Of a DNA stretch of 47,228 nt, positions 23,763-31,385 are shown piece by piece; within the stretch, counting starts at the first letter, position 1; each line of letters starts with the position of its first letter. The notes under the pieces were generated by a model. It was not told the origin of the DNA, did no database searches, and saw only the letters and a list, made by a program, of their open reading frames with translations. The translations under genes and the position numbers were made by a program. The stretch covers positions 1-47,228 of the forward strand of contig MERQ01000077.1 in assembly GCA_001770655.1 (NCBI GenBank). The letters are read 5' to 3'. This DNA comes from Betaproteobacteria bacterium RIFCSPLOWO2_12_FULL_68_20 (GTDB lineage Bacteria > Pseudomonadota > Gammaproteobacteria > Burkholderiales > SG8-39).

Positions 23763-25247
23763 ATGGTGTACATGGCGGCCGGGATCTCGGGGCTCACCGG
23801 CATCGTCGGCACCTTCTTCATCAAGGAATATCTCGACCTCTCGGCCGAGTTCCTCGCGGTGGTCGGTTTCTGGGCCGGCATCCCTTGGGCGCTCAAGATG
23901 CCGGTCGGCCACCTGGTGGACCTGATCTGGCGCTGGAAAGCGGCGCTGGTGTGGCTCGGCGCCGGGCTCATCGCCGCGAGCCTGGCGGTCATGTACGGGC
24001 TGATCGCGCACACCGCGGCGATGCGCGCGGTGCTGCCGGCAGCGAGCTGGTTCGTGATCGCGGCGCTGCTTTCGCCCGTCGGCTACATGGTTCAGGACGC
24101 GGTGGCCGACGCGATGACGGTCGAAGCGGTGCCGCGCGCGGACGAGCGCGGCCGTCCCTACGAGCCGGCCGCGCTCAAGCTCATGCACACCACGATGCAG
24201 ACGCTCGGGCGCGTGGCGATCATCGGCGGCACGGTGCTCGTCTCCCTCGTCAACGTCTGGCTGTTTCGCAACGTCGAAGGCCTGTCCGAGCCGGAGAAGG
24301 CCGCGCTCTACGGCGATGTCTACGCCACTGCGCTGATCATTCCGGCGCTGTCGGTCGCGGGCGTCGTGCTGCACGGCTTTCTGAAGCATCCGCGGCCCGC
24401 AGTCGAGAAAACCGAGCCGAACTGGTGGATCCTCGGCGGCAGCCTCGCGTTCGTCCTGATCGTCCTCGCGGTCGGGCTGGGCGGCGTGCGCAACGCCCAG
24501 GAGCTGGTCTTTGCCGGCTCGTTCGCAGTGATCCTGTTCCTGCTCTGGCGCCTTGCGCGCGAGCTCGATGCGCGGTCGCGCGAGGTGCTGGTCGCCACCG
24601 CACTCGTGCTGTTCGTCTATCGCTCGATGCCGGGCACCGGCGCGGGCACGATCTGGTGGGAGATCGACGCGCTCGGCTTCGACCAGGCATTCATCGCCAA
24701 GCTCTCGGTGATCGCCTCGGTGCTCACGCTGTTCGGTATGTTCATCTTCCGGCGCTTCATGGCCGAGCGCTCGATCGCCTACATCATCGTGGTGCTCACG
24801 CTCGCGGGCACCCTGCTTGCGACGCCGATCATCGGCATGTACTACGGCCTGCACGAATGGACCGCGGCGCGCACCGGCGGCGTGGTGGACGCGCGCTTCA
24901 TCGCGCTCGTCGACACCGCGCTCGAGTCGCCGCTCGGCCAGATCGCGATGATCCCGATGCTCGCGTGGATCGCGAATTCCGCGCCCTCGAACCTCAAGGC
25001 GACCTACTTCGCCGTGATGGCCTCGTTCGCCAACCTGGCGCTCTCGGCCTCGCAGCTCGGCACCAAGTATCTCAACCAGATTTTCGTCGTGACGCGCGAA
25101 GTGCGCGACCCGGCTAGCGGCGTGGTGAAGCTGCCGGCCGATTACAGCGAAGTCGGCTTCCTGCTCCTCGGCGCCACTGCGATCGGGCTGGCGCTGCCGC
25201 TCGCCGCGGTGGCGGCGGTGCGGATCTTCAGGCTGCGCACCGCTTGA
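23763..25247 (+). CDS. BT1/folate-biopterin-type MFS-like membrane carrier
   Basis: From ATG 23763 the product is a 494-residue multi-span membrane protein (about 12 hydrophobic segments: MVYMAAGISGLTGIVGTFFI, FVIAALLSPVGYMVQDAVADAM, WWILGGSLAFVLIVLAVGL, AYIIVVLTLAGTLLATPIIG and others). The YFxxKEYLDLS..., GxPWxLKMPxGxLxD and QDxxADAM patterns recall BT1/MFS carriers. The same frame continues upstream to base 23682 with convincing N-terminal helix sequence (RFARWLDRNIVELARELRW) but contains no ATG, GTG or TTG; ATA at 23682 overlaps the previous stop. The true start is therefore uncertain. The substrate is unknown. Confidence 0.8.
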   Translation: MVYMAAGISGLTGIVGTFFIKEYLDLSAEFLAVVGFWAGIPWALKMPVGHLVDLIWRWKAALVWLGAGLIAASLAVMYGLIAHTAAMRAVLPAASWFVIAALLSPVGYMVQDAVADAMTVEAVPRADERGRPYEPAALKLMHTTMQTLGRVAIIGGTVLVSLVNVWLFRNVEGLSEPEKAALYGDVYATALIIPALSVAGVVLHGFLKHPRPAVEKTEPNWWILGGSLAFVLIVLAVGLGGVRNAQELVFAGSFAVILFLLWRLARELDARSREVLVATALVLFVYRSMPGTGAGTIWWEIDALGFDQAFIAKLSVIASVLTLFGMFIFRRFMAERSIAYIIVVLTLAGTLLATPIIGMYYGLHEWTAARTGGVVDARFIALVDTALESPLGQIAMIPMLAWIANSAPSNLKATYFAVMASFANLALSASQLGTKYLNQIFVVTREVRDPASGVVKLPADYSEVGFLLLGATAIGLALPLAAVAAVRIFRLRTA

Positions 25248-25291
25248 CGCAGATCAATCGCGCGGCGCAGCAGCGCTGCACGATTGCCGTC

Positions 25292-26110
25292 ATGAACGAT
25301 CGGCAGCAGCGGCTGAAAGCGCCGGATCCGGGTGCCGCCGCGAAGGCCCTGCTGGCGCGCGGCTGGTCGGTAATTCCGATCGAGCCGCGCGGCAAGCGCC
25401 CGGTCGTGCCATGGCAGATCTACCAGTCGCGGCTGCCGAGCGCCGGCGAGGTCGAGGCGTGGTTCGGCACCAGGCGCCAGCTCAATCTCGGCATCGTGAC
25501 GGGCGCGGTATCGAATCTCGTGGTGCTCGACGTCGACTCGCGCCACGGCGGTGACGAGAGTCTCACGTGGCTGGAGGTCGAGCACGGACCGCTCGCGCGC
25601 ACGATAGAGGCGAAAAGCGGCGGCGGCGGAAGGCACCTGTATTTCGCGCATCCGGGCGGGAGCGTGCCCAACCGCGCCGGGCTCGCACCGGGCATCGATC
25701 TGCGGGCTGACGGCGGCTGCGTGGTGGCGCCGCCGTCGCTGCACCCGGGCGGGGGCCGCTACGAGTGGGCGCGCGGCCGCTCGCCCGATGAAGCGTCGCT
25801 CGCGCCGGTGCCGGCCTGGCTGCTGCAGCTGGTGCTGCCGGCGGCTGCGCGCAGCGGCCGCGAGCAACGGCGCGGCCTCGTTCGCGAGGGCGTCGTCGAA
25901 GGCAAGCGCAACAGCACGCTCGCCTCGCTCGCCGGGCACCTGTTGTGGCGCGGCGTCGATCCGAAGGTCGCGCTGGACCTGCTTCTCGCGTGGAACCGCG
26001 AGCGCTGCCGGCCGCCGCTCGCAGACGTCGAAGCGGCGCGCGTCGTGGACAGCATCACGCGCCTGATGCACCGCAAGGCCGCCGAGAAAACGCGCGCCGG
26101 CCCGGGTTAA
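25292..26110 (+). CDS. Prim-Pol (bifunctional DNA primase/polymerase) domain protein
   Basis: A 272-residue protein from ATG 25292; a TTG at 25244 overlapping the upstream stop is the alternative. It has the archaeo-eukaryotic-type Prim-Pol domain: VVLDVDSRHGG (Asp80, Asp82), SGGGGRHLYF (His115) and GIDLRADGGCVVAPPS (Asp136), the three metal/nucleotide motifs. A C-terminal helical part (NSTLASLAGHLLWRGVDPKVALDLLLAWN) matches the primase C-terminal module. Such proteins usually come from plasmids or phages with a helicase; none is present here, and mlaF follows within 30 bp. It could make primers or assist lesion bypass. Confidence 0.85.
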   Translation: MNDRQQRLKAPDPGAAAKALLARGWSVIPIEPRGKRPVVPWQIYQSRLPSAGEVEAWFGTRRQLNLGIVTGAVSNLVVLDVDSRHGGDESLTWLEVEHGPLARTIEAKSGGGGRHLYFAHPGGSVPNRAGLAPGIDLRADGGCVVAPPSLHPGGGRYEWARGRSPDEASLAPVPAWLLQLVLPAAARSGREQRRGLVREGVVEGKRNSTLASLAGHLLWRGVDPKVALDLLLAWNRERCRPPLADVEAARVVDSITRLMHRKAAEKTRAGPG

Positions 26111-26135
26111 ACTCGGGGGGTTTCCACGCTGCGCC

Positions 26136-26963
26136 ATGGATCCCGAAAACCTTCCGGGGAATTTCGTCGAGATCGCCGACCTGCGCTTCTCCTACGGCGG
26201 AAACGCCGTTTTCAAGGGGCTGACGCTGGCGATCCCGCGCGGGCGGGTGGTCGCGATCCTGGGCGCGAGCGGAGGCGGGAAGTCCACGCTGCTGAAGCTG
26301 GTCGGCGGGCAGCTGCGGCCGGAGCGCGGCGCCGTGAAGGTGAACGGAAAGGCGGTGCACCAGCTCGACTCCGACGAGTTGTACGCGCTGCGCCTCGAGA
26401 TGGGCATGATGTTCCAGAGCTCGGGCCTGTTCAGCGACCTCTCGGTCTACGACAACGTCGCGTTCCCGATCCGCGAGAACTTCGATCTTCCCGAGGAAGT
26501 GGTGCGGCGCCTGGTGCTGATGAAGCTGCACGCGGTCGGGCTGCGCGGCGCGCAATCCATGATGCCCGCCGATCTCTCCGGCGGCATGACCCGGCGCGTC
26601 GCCCTTGCACGCGCCATCGCCACCGATCCCAAGCTCATGATGTACGACGAGCCCTTCGCCGGCCTCGACCCGATTTCGCTGAACCAGATCGTCGGGCTGG
26701 TGCGCGACCTGAACGACGCGCTCGGCCTCACCTCGATCGTGGTGACCTACGACGTGAAGGAGGCGCTGAAAGTCGCCGATTACGTGTACGTGATGTCGGA
26801 CGGCACGTTGGCCGGCGAAGGCACGCCGCAGGAAGTGACCGCCTCCGAGGATCCGTACCTCAAGCAGTTCCTGCACGCGCTGCCCGACGGCCCGGTGCGT
26901 TTCCACTACCCGGGACCGCCGCTCGAGGCGGACCTCAGGCTTTCCGGCCCGACTGCGGGATAA
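26136..26963 (+). CDS. mlaF: Mla-type phospholipid ABC transporter ATPase
   Basis: A 275-residue ABC ATPase of the MlaF/Ttg2A type, which powers phospholipid traffic between outer and inner membrane. Walker A GASGGGKST (43-51), Q-loop in MMFQSSGLF, signature LSGGM (147-151), Walker B LMMYDE (167-172) and D-loop GLD are intact. The H-loop reads VVTYDV, with Tyr205 where His is usual. The MlaF-type FQSSGLFSDLSVYDNVAFP is clear. No mlaE, D, C or B gene lies next to it; an msrB gene converges with a 29-bp overlap. Confidence 0.88.
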   Translation: MDPENLPGNFVEIADLRFSYGGNAVFKGLTLAIPRGRVVAILGASGGGKSTLLKLVGGQLRPERGAVKVNGKAVHQLDSDELYALRLEMGMMFQSSGLFSDLSVYDNVAFPIRENFDLPEEVVRRLVLMKLHAVGLRGAQSMMPADLSGGMTRRVALARAIATDPKLMMYDEPFAGLDPISLNQIVGLVRDLNDALGLTSIVVTYDVKEALKVADYVYVMSDGTLAGEGTPQEVTASEDPYLKQFLHALPDGPVRFHYPGPPLEADLRLSGPTAG

Positions 26964-27492
26964 AGCGCAGCGCCACGCCGTTGTTGCACCAGCGCTGGCC
27001 GGTGGGCGGCGGGCCGTCGTCGAACACGTGGCCGTGGTGCCCGCCGCAGCGCGCGCAGTGATACTCGTTGCGCGGAACGATCAGCAGGAAATCCGTCTTT
27101 TTCTCGAACACGCCGGGGATGGTGGTGAAGAAGCTCGGCCAGCCGGTGCCCGATTCGTACTTCATCGCCGAGGTGAAGACCGGCAGACCGCAGCCCGCGC
27201 ACGCGAACACGCCGGGCCGCTTCTCGTCGTTAAGCGGGCTGGTGCCGGCGCGCTCCGTGCCTTCCTCGCGCAGCACCTTGTAGGCCTCCGGGGACAGGCG
27301 CTTGCGCCACTCCTCCTTGGAGAGCTTGAGCCTCTCCGTGGCGAGGGGAACGCTGGCGTTCGCCGCGAGCAGGGTCTTCCAGTTCTTCTGCAGTTCTTCG
27401 ATGCCTTTCATGTTCGCGGGCGGCGCGGCGAACGCCGCCCGGGCGGCGAAGGGTGCCGCCGCGAGAATCTTGAGCAAGCTGCGCCGCTCCAT
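26935..27492 (-). CDS. msrB: Peptide-methionine (R)-S-oxide reductase, exported
   Basis: A 185-residue MsrB that reduces methionine-R-sulfoxide in proteins. The start at 27492 follows GGAGGAG; it gives a Tat-like leader (ERRSLLKILAAAPFAARAAFA), so it probably works in the periplasm. Structural zinc cysteines are in FACAGCG (98, 101) and YHCARCG (146, 149). GTGWPSF and GHHGHVFDDG are family signatures, and the catalytic Cys169 is in RWCNNGVALRF. Its end overlaps the end of mlaF on the other strand. Confidence 0.94.
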   Translation of the reverse strand: MERRSLLKILAAAPFAARAAFAAPPANMKGIEELQKNWKTLLAANASVPLATERLKLSKEEWRKRLSPEAYKVLREEGTERAGTSPLNDEKRPGVFACAGCGLPVFTSAMKYESGTGWPSFFTTIPGVFEKKTDFLLIVPRNEYHCARCGGHHGHVFDDGPPPTGQRWCNNGVALRFIPQSGRKA

Positions 27493-27514
27493 GGCCTCCT
27501 CCAAAAAGGAAAAA

Positions 27515-27547
27515 GGGAGAAAACAGGGTCAGACCCCATTTTCCCCC
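27515..27547. repeat. 33-bp imperfect palindrome, REP/mobile-element-like
   Basis: Two 16-base arms around a single A match at 13 of 16 positions; the core is GGGTC-A-GACCC with flanking AAAA/TTTT and GGG/CCC. A GGGTCAGACCC core is reminiscent of short palindromes linked to REP-associated transposases in Proteobacteria (recollection, not searched). It lies between the msrB start and the end of the next minus-strand gene. Confidence 0.5.
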
Positions 27548-27581
27548 ATAGTCGGACAGCCTGGCGAGACCTGACGCCGGC

Positions 27582-27911
27582 TCAGTAGCTGGTCGCGATC
27601 TCGTGGCCGATGAAGGCGCCCACCGCGGCTCCGAGGAACAGGCCGAGCGCCGCATCGCCGGACACGGAAGCGCCGTAGGCCGGCTGAGCGTAATACACGG
27701 GCGCCGGGCGATGCACGACCACCGGGCGCTCGTAGACCACGACCCTGCGGGGCGGCGGCGCGTAGTAGCGCTGCTGCACGACCACGTGCCGGGGCGCCGG
27801 GGCGTACCTGTAGGAGTGACCGCGCCCATGCCAGCCGTCCGCGAACGCCGGGCTGGTTCCGATGAAGCTCGCGGCTGCGAGACCCGCGATGATCAGTTTC
27901 TTCGACGTCAT
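27582..27911 (-). CDS. Small secreted protein with C-terminal glycine-zipper segment
   Basis: A 109-residue exported protein: signal peptide MTSKKLIIAGLAAASFIGTSPAF, an Arg/Tyr/Pro/Val-rich repetitive middle (RHVVVQQRYYAPPPRRVVVYE, RPAPVYYAQPAYG), and a C-terminal glycine-rich hydrophobic segment (GDAALGLFLGAAVGAFIGHEI). Similar low-complexity YXPPPR-type envelope proteins are common in Proteobacteria, and their function is unknown. AAAGGAGA upstream of ATG 27911 is the ribosome site. The 171-bp gap to the divergent Bug gene shows no confident promoter. Confidence 0.75.
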   Translation of the reverse strand: MTSKKLIIAGLAAASFIGTSPAFADGWHGRGHSYRYAPAPRHVVVQQRYYAPPPRRVVVYERPVVVHRPAPVYYAQPAYGASVSGDAALGLFLGAAVGAFIGHEIATSY

Positions 27912-28082
27912 GGCAATCTCCTTTCGTTCAGTGGTTGCCGGTTCGAATAACGCCGGCGACGCAGCCATTGTCGACACGGATGCCGGTAACGTGTGTAACC
28001 GAGTGTATGGCGCTGAAATACTTTTCGTCGCCGTGCGGCGACGCGTCCCGCGGTACACTAGGCGCGAGGAGGAGAACGTCAC

Positions 28083-29054
28083 ATGATGCGAATAATCCTT
28101 GCCGCGCTGCTCGCCGCCGCCGCTCCGGTGGCGTCGGCGCAGGACGCTTACCCCACGAAGCCGGTCACGATGATCGTGCCGTTCCCGCCGGGCGGCGTGG
28201 CCGACATCGTCGGCCGGCCGCTCGCCGCGGTGATGGAGAAGTCGCTCAAGCAGCCGGTAGTGGTGTTGAACCGCACCGGCGCCGGCGGCGCGGTGGGGAT
28301 GAGCGCGGTCGCGAAATCCGCGCCCGACGGCTACACCATCCTGATGGGGCTCTCGTCGATCTCGGTGTTTCCGGTGTCGGACCGCATCAACGGCAAGACG
28401 CCCTCCTACGAGATGAAGGACTTCGCGCCGATCGCGCTCGTCACCGCGGATCCCACGGTGCTGGTGGTCAGAACCGACAGCCCCTGGCGCACCCTGGCCG
28501 AGTTCGTCGCGACGGCGAAGGCTCACCCGGACAAGATCAACTATTCCTCGGCGGGCATCTACAGCACGCTGCACGTGGCGATGGAGATCTTCGCCGACGC
28601 GGCGGGGATCAAGCTCTTCCACGTGCCTTACCAGGGCGGCGGGCCGGCGGTGACGGCGCTGCTCGGCGGGCAGGTGCATGCGCTCGCTTCGGGCCCCGCC
28701 GCGGCGATCGCGCAGATCAAGGGCGGCAAGATGCGCGCGCTCGCGAGCTGGGGCACCGAGCGGCTCAAGCTCCTGCCCGAGATTCCGACCTTCAAGGAGC
28801 TCGGCTACAACGCCGAGTTCTACATCTGGTCGGGCGTCTTCGTTCCCGCGGCGACGCCCGGGCCCGTGCAGCAGCGGCTGCGCGCGGCAGTCGGCCAGGC
28901 GGCGAATTCGGCCGAGTTCAAGGGCGCGATGGACAAGGTCTCCACGCCGGTGTCTTACCTCGACGCGTCCGAGTTCCGGAAGTACTGGGACCGCGACGCC
29001 GCGCGGCTCAAGGCGATCCTGGAAAAGCTCGGCAGGATCGAGGACAAGAAGTAG
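28083..29054 (+). CDS. Bug-family periplasmic solute receptor (third copy)
   Basis: A 323-residue TctC/Bug protein: signal peptide ending VASAQD, YPTKPVTMIVPFPPGGVADIVGR, VVLNRTGAGGAVGMSAVAKSAPDGYT, HVPYQGGGPAVTALLGGQVHAL, LPEIPTFKELG. GAGGAGG precedes the ATG, and a second ATG follows immediately. It stands alone between a divergent small secreted protein and a convergent transglutaminase-like gene, with no catabolic partner, so the ligand cannot be guessed beyond a carboxylate. Confidence 0.94.
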   Translation: MMRIILAALLAAAAPVASAQDAYPTKPVTMIVPFPPGGVADIVGRPLAAVMEKSLKQPVVVLNRTGAGGAVGMSAVAKSAPDGYTILMGLSSISVFPVSDRINGKTPSYEMKDFAPIALVTADPTVLVVRTDSPWRTLAEFVATAKAHPDKINYSSAGIYSTLHVAMEIFADAAGIKLFHVPYQGGGPAVTALLGGQVHALASGPAAAIAQIKGGKMRALASWGTERLKLLPEIPTFKELGYNAEFYIWSGVFVPAATPGPVQQRLRAAVGQAANSAEFKGAMDKVSTPVSYLDASEFRKYWDRDAARLKAILEKLGRIEDKK

Positions 29055-29066
29055 CCCCGGCTACTT
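29049..29066. terminator. Palindrome spanning both stop codons of convergent genes
   Basis: AAGTAGCC-CC-GGCTACTT contains the TAG of the Bug gene and the TAG (read on the minus strand) of the next gene. The stem is 8 bp with a two-base centre and no long U-tract. A weak bidirectional terminator or a coincidence of two Lys-stop endings are both possible. Confidence 0.4.
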
Positions 29067-29741
29067 GCCCTTCCTGCGCGCGAGCTTCTCCAGAAGCGCG
29101 CGCGGCCGGCGGTACTGGAGCATGGCGCCGATGCGGCGCTCGAAGGGGTCGCGCCGCACCATCGTCTTCAGGTGCCGCCCGCCGACCAGCCGGAAGTGCC
29201 GCAGCTCCTCGAGGCGCTCGGGCACGGTCCAGCAGTTCTTCTCGCCGCTCACCCAGATCTTCGGGTCGATCGCGCGCAGATCGAAGGGAATCGAGTACTC
29301 GCGCAGCGTCTTGTGCTCGATCTTGTTGGTGTATTCGTGGAAGTACGACATCGCCAGCTCGCGCAGCGATCGGTACACCGGGTCGCGCCAGCGCAGGCCG
29401 ATGGCGTTGGTCTTGGAGATCGCGCCCCAGCAGCCGTTGCGGCGGATCAGCGTGACTACGTGGTCGAAATCGCGCACCGCGCGCATGTCCATCAAGAGCG
29501 GCGGCCTGCCGTGCACCCAAAGGGCGCACGCCGCGAGCATCGCGCCCTCGATGCAGTGCGCGCTGCGCGTGCGCAGCACCACGCGCACCGGCCGGCAGGT
29601 GTCGCCGTGCAGCTCGAAGTTCTGCTTCAGGCCGTAGAGGAAAGCCTGGATCTTCTGCGGCGTGCTCAGTCGCCTGAGCACGGCGAACTCCGCCCTGGTA
29701 AGGCCGAGATCCTCGCGGCGCGCGAAGCGTTTTCTGGGCAT
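29061..29741 (-). CDS. Uncharacterised protein with transglutaminase-like Cys/His/Asp arrangement
   Basis: A 226-residue cytoplasmic protein from ATG 29741. The central part reads RTRSAHCIEGAMLAACALW (Cys63 on a helix), then LLMDMRAVRDFDHVVTL (His94 on a strand) and later NAIGLRWRDPVYRS (Asp120). This order of Cys, His and Asp with a helix then two strands is what papain-like/transglutaminase-core enzymes show; assignment to that superfamily is my inference and no closer family is recognised. The C-terminus is basic. It converges with a Bug gene and has a DODA-type dioxygenase gene upstream on the same strand. Confidence 0.72.
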   Translation of the reverse strand: MPRKRFARREDLGLTRAEFAVLRRLSTPQKIQAFLYGLKQNFELHGDTCRPVRVVLRTRSAHCIEGAMLAACALWVHGRPPLLMDMRAVRDFDHVVTLIRRNGCWGAISKTNAIGLRWRDPVYRSLRELAMSYFHEYTNKIEHKTLREYSIPFDLRAIDPKIWVSGEKNCWTVPERLEELRHFRLVGGRHLKTMVRRDPFERRIGAMLQYRRPRALLEKLARRKGK

Positions 29742-29782
29742 GGGGCGAAAAGTATACTGGTCGTGAAGTTGACGCTCGGGGG

Positions 29783-30559
29783 CTAGGTGAAGACGTAGGC
29801 GTCCATCGCGAGCGAGCCCGTCTCGATCGCGTCGAACACGCGCTCGGCCTTCGCGTCTTCGGAAGCAGCGCCCAGGGCGAAGAACAGCGGCAGGAAATGC
29901 TCCTCGGTCGGGTGCGCGCGCGCGCCGTGCGGCGAGCGCGAGCGGTAGTCGGCCAGCTCCTCCAGATCGCGCCGCCGGATTCGCTCGTTCACCCAGGCCT
30001 GGAACTCGCGCGCGTAGGCGAGCGGGGGCGTGCCGTCCGGGCGGCGATCGCGCAGGTTGTGCGTCATGTGGCCCGAGCCGACGATCAGGACGCTCTCTTC
30101 GGACAGGGGGCGAAGCGCCCGTCCGACCTCGATGTGATGCCGCGGGCCGAGCCTGGTCTGCACCGAGATCTGCACCACCGGCACGCCCGCCCGCGGGAAT
30201 GCGTAGAGAAGCGGCGCCCACGCGCCGTGGTCGAGCCCGCGCGCGGGATCGATCTCAGATTCGAGCCCGGCGTTGTCGAGCAACGACTGGGCGCGACGGG
30301 CCAGATCGGGCGACCCTGGCGCCGGGTAGCGCAGCCGGTATAGCGGCTCGGGAAATCCGTAGAAATCGTGGATGGTTTCCGGCTCGGCGGCTCCGGTGAG
30401 CGCCGGACGGTCCGTTTCCCAGTGCGCCGACGCGATCAGGATCGCCCGCGGCGAGGGGAGCCGCCGGCCGAGCGCCGCCCAGACCTCGCCCGCAGCGCCG
30501 GCCTCGAGCGCGTGCATCGGCGAACCATGGGAAATGAACAGAACGGGAAGCTTCGGCAC
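29783..30559 (-). CDS. DODA-type extradiol ring-cleavage dioxygenase (YgiD-like)
   Basis: A 258-residue class III extradiol dioxygenase of the 4,5-DOPA dioxygenase type. Metal-binding histidines are in LFISHGSPMHAL, IASAHWE, GLDHGAWAPL and GSGHMTHNLRD. DFYGFPEPLYRLRYPAPGSP is characteristic. The enzyme opens catecholic rings at the position next to the hydroxyl pair. The upstream edge of this gene abuts the truncated pldA fragment on the other strand. Confidence 0.93.
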   Translation of the reverse strand: MPKLPVLFISHGSPMHALEAGAAGEVWAALGRRLPSPRAILIASAHWETDRPALTGAAEPETIHDFYGFPEPLYRLRYPAPGSPDLARRAQSLLDNAGLESEIDPARGLDHGAWAPLLYAFPRAGVPVVQISVQTRLGPRHHIEVGRALRPLSEESVLIVGSGHMTHNLRDRRPDGTPPLAYAREFQAWVNERIRRRDLEELADYRSRSPHGARAHPTEEHFLPLFFALGAASEDAKAERVFDAIETGSLAMDAYVFT

Positions 30560-30581
30560 GGTCCAACTTTATCGCGTTTGC

Positions 30582-30764
30582 CTGGGAACCGCGGGCAAGG
30601 GAAGCCTGCTCCTCGACCTGTCAAAGCGCACGCGCGACCTGCAATTCGGCCCGGTGAGTGGCTACCTCCACGTGCAGTACTTCAACGGCTACGGCGAGGA
30701 CATCCTCGACTACAACTTCAGGCGCAGGTCGCAGCTGCGCGTCGGATTCGCGATCGTGCCCTAG
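30582..30764 (+). pseudogene. pldA: 3' remnant of phospholipase A (OMPLA/PldA)
   Basis: The last ~60 codons of an open frame read GKGSLLLDLSKRTRDLQFG, GYLHVQYFNGYGEDILDYNF and QLRVGFAIVP. This matches the C-terminal strands of outer-membrane phospholipase A, whose ending GYGESLIDYN is highly characteristic. The barrel's N-terminal ~200 residues, including the His-Ser-Asn active site, are missing: upstream of about 30582 the same frame is only the shadow of the divergent dioxygenase gene. It therefore looks like a deletion or rearrangement scar. The exact left boundary is uncertain by ~20 bp. Confidence 0.75.
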
Positions 30765-30766
30765 GC

Positions 30767-31318
30767 TCAGGTCTTGTCTTCGGTGCGGGGCGGGTGCCAG
30801 GTGTAGGGCACCGGCCCCGGCGCGCGCAGCACGCGCAGCATGCGTAGCGCGCCTTCCTTGCGGCCCTCGGCGCCGCGGTAATAGCCGGGAACGAGCACCG
30901 TCTCGAAGAATCCCATCGCGCGGTAGAAGCGGCGGGCGCCTTCGTTCACCGCCCGCAGCTCGAGATGCACGCTGGCGATCCCGGCGGTGCGCGCCGACTC
31001 GAGCAGCCACTCCAGCAGCCGCCGGCCTATGCCCAGGCGCCGGTGCGAGGGACGCACCGCGAGCAGCACCAGGTGGGCGCGCTCGTCGCCGAATTCGATG
31101 ACCGCGAACCCGGCGATGGCGCCACGCGAGTCTCCCGCGGACTTCGCGCTTTCGCACGCCACCACCACCAGGGTCTCGCGGTCGCGGATGGCGCGCAGGA
31201 CTCGCGGCGCGTCGTACTTCCAGCCCAGGCCCGCCTCGATGAAGTCGCGCGACATCAAACCGATCGCCTGGGCGTCGCGCGGCTCGGCGAGGCGGATGGC
31301 GATGGCGCGCGGGGTCAC
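30767..31318 (-). CDS. GNAT-family N-acetyltransferase
   Basis: A 183-residue acetyltransferase from GTG 31318. The GNAT fold is clear: IAIRLAEPRDAQAIGLM at the N-terminus, AHLVLLAVRPSHRRLGIGRRLLEWLLE (motif A with the acetyl-CoA-binding R-R-x-G-I-G loop), VHLELRAVNEGARRFYRAMGFFE (motif B). It resembles RimI/ArgA-type branch enzymes acting on proteins or small amines; substrate unknown. It ends two bases after the pldA remnant stop on the opposite strand. Confidence 0.9.
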   Translation of the reverse strand: MTPRAIAIRLAEPRDAQAIGLMSRDFIEAGLGWKYDAPRVLRAIRDRETLVVVACESAKSAGDSRGAIAGFAVIEFGDERAHLVLLAVRPSHRRLGIGRRLLEWLLESARTAGIASVHLELRAVNEGARRFYRAMGFFETVLVPGYYRGAEGRKEGALRMLRVLRAPGPVPYTWHPPRTEDKT

Positions 31319-31385
31319 GCGCTCAATTGTGCCACGGTGCAGCCGGTGTAAACTAGCCGGCGGTCAATTCCAGGAGGAGGGTCCA

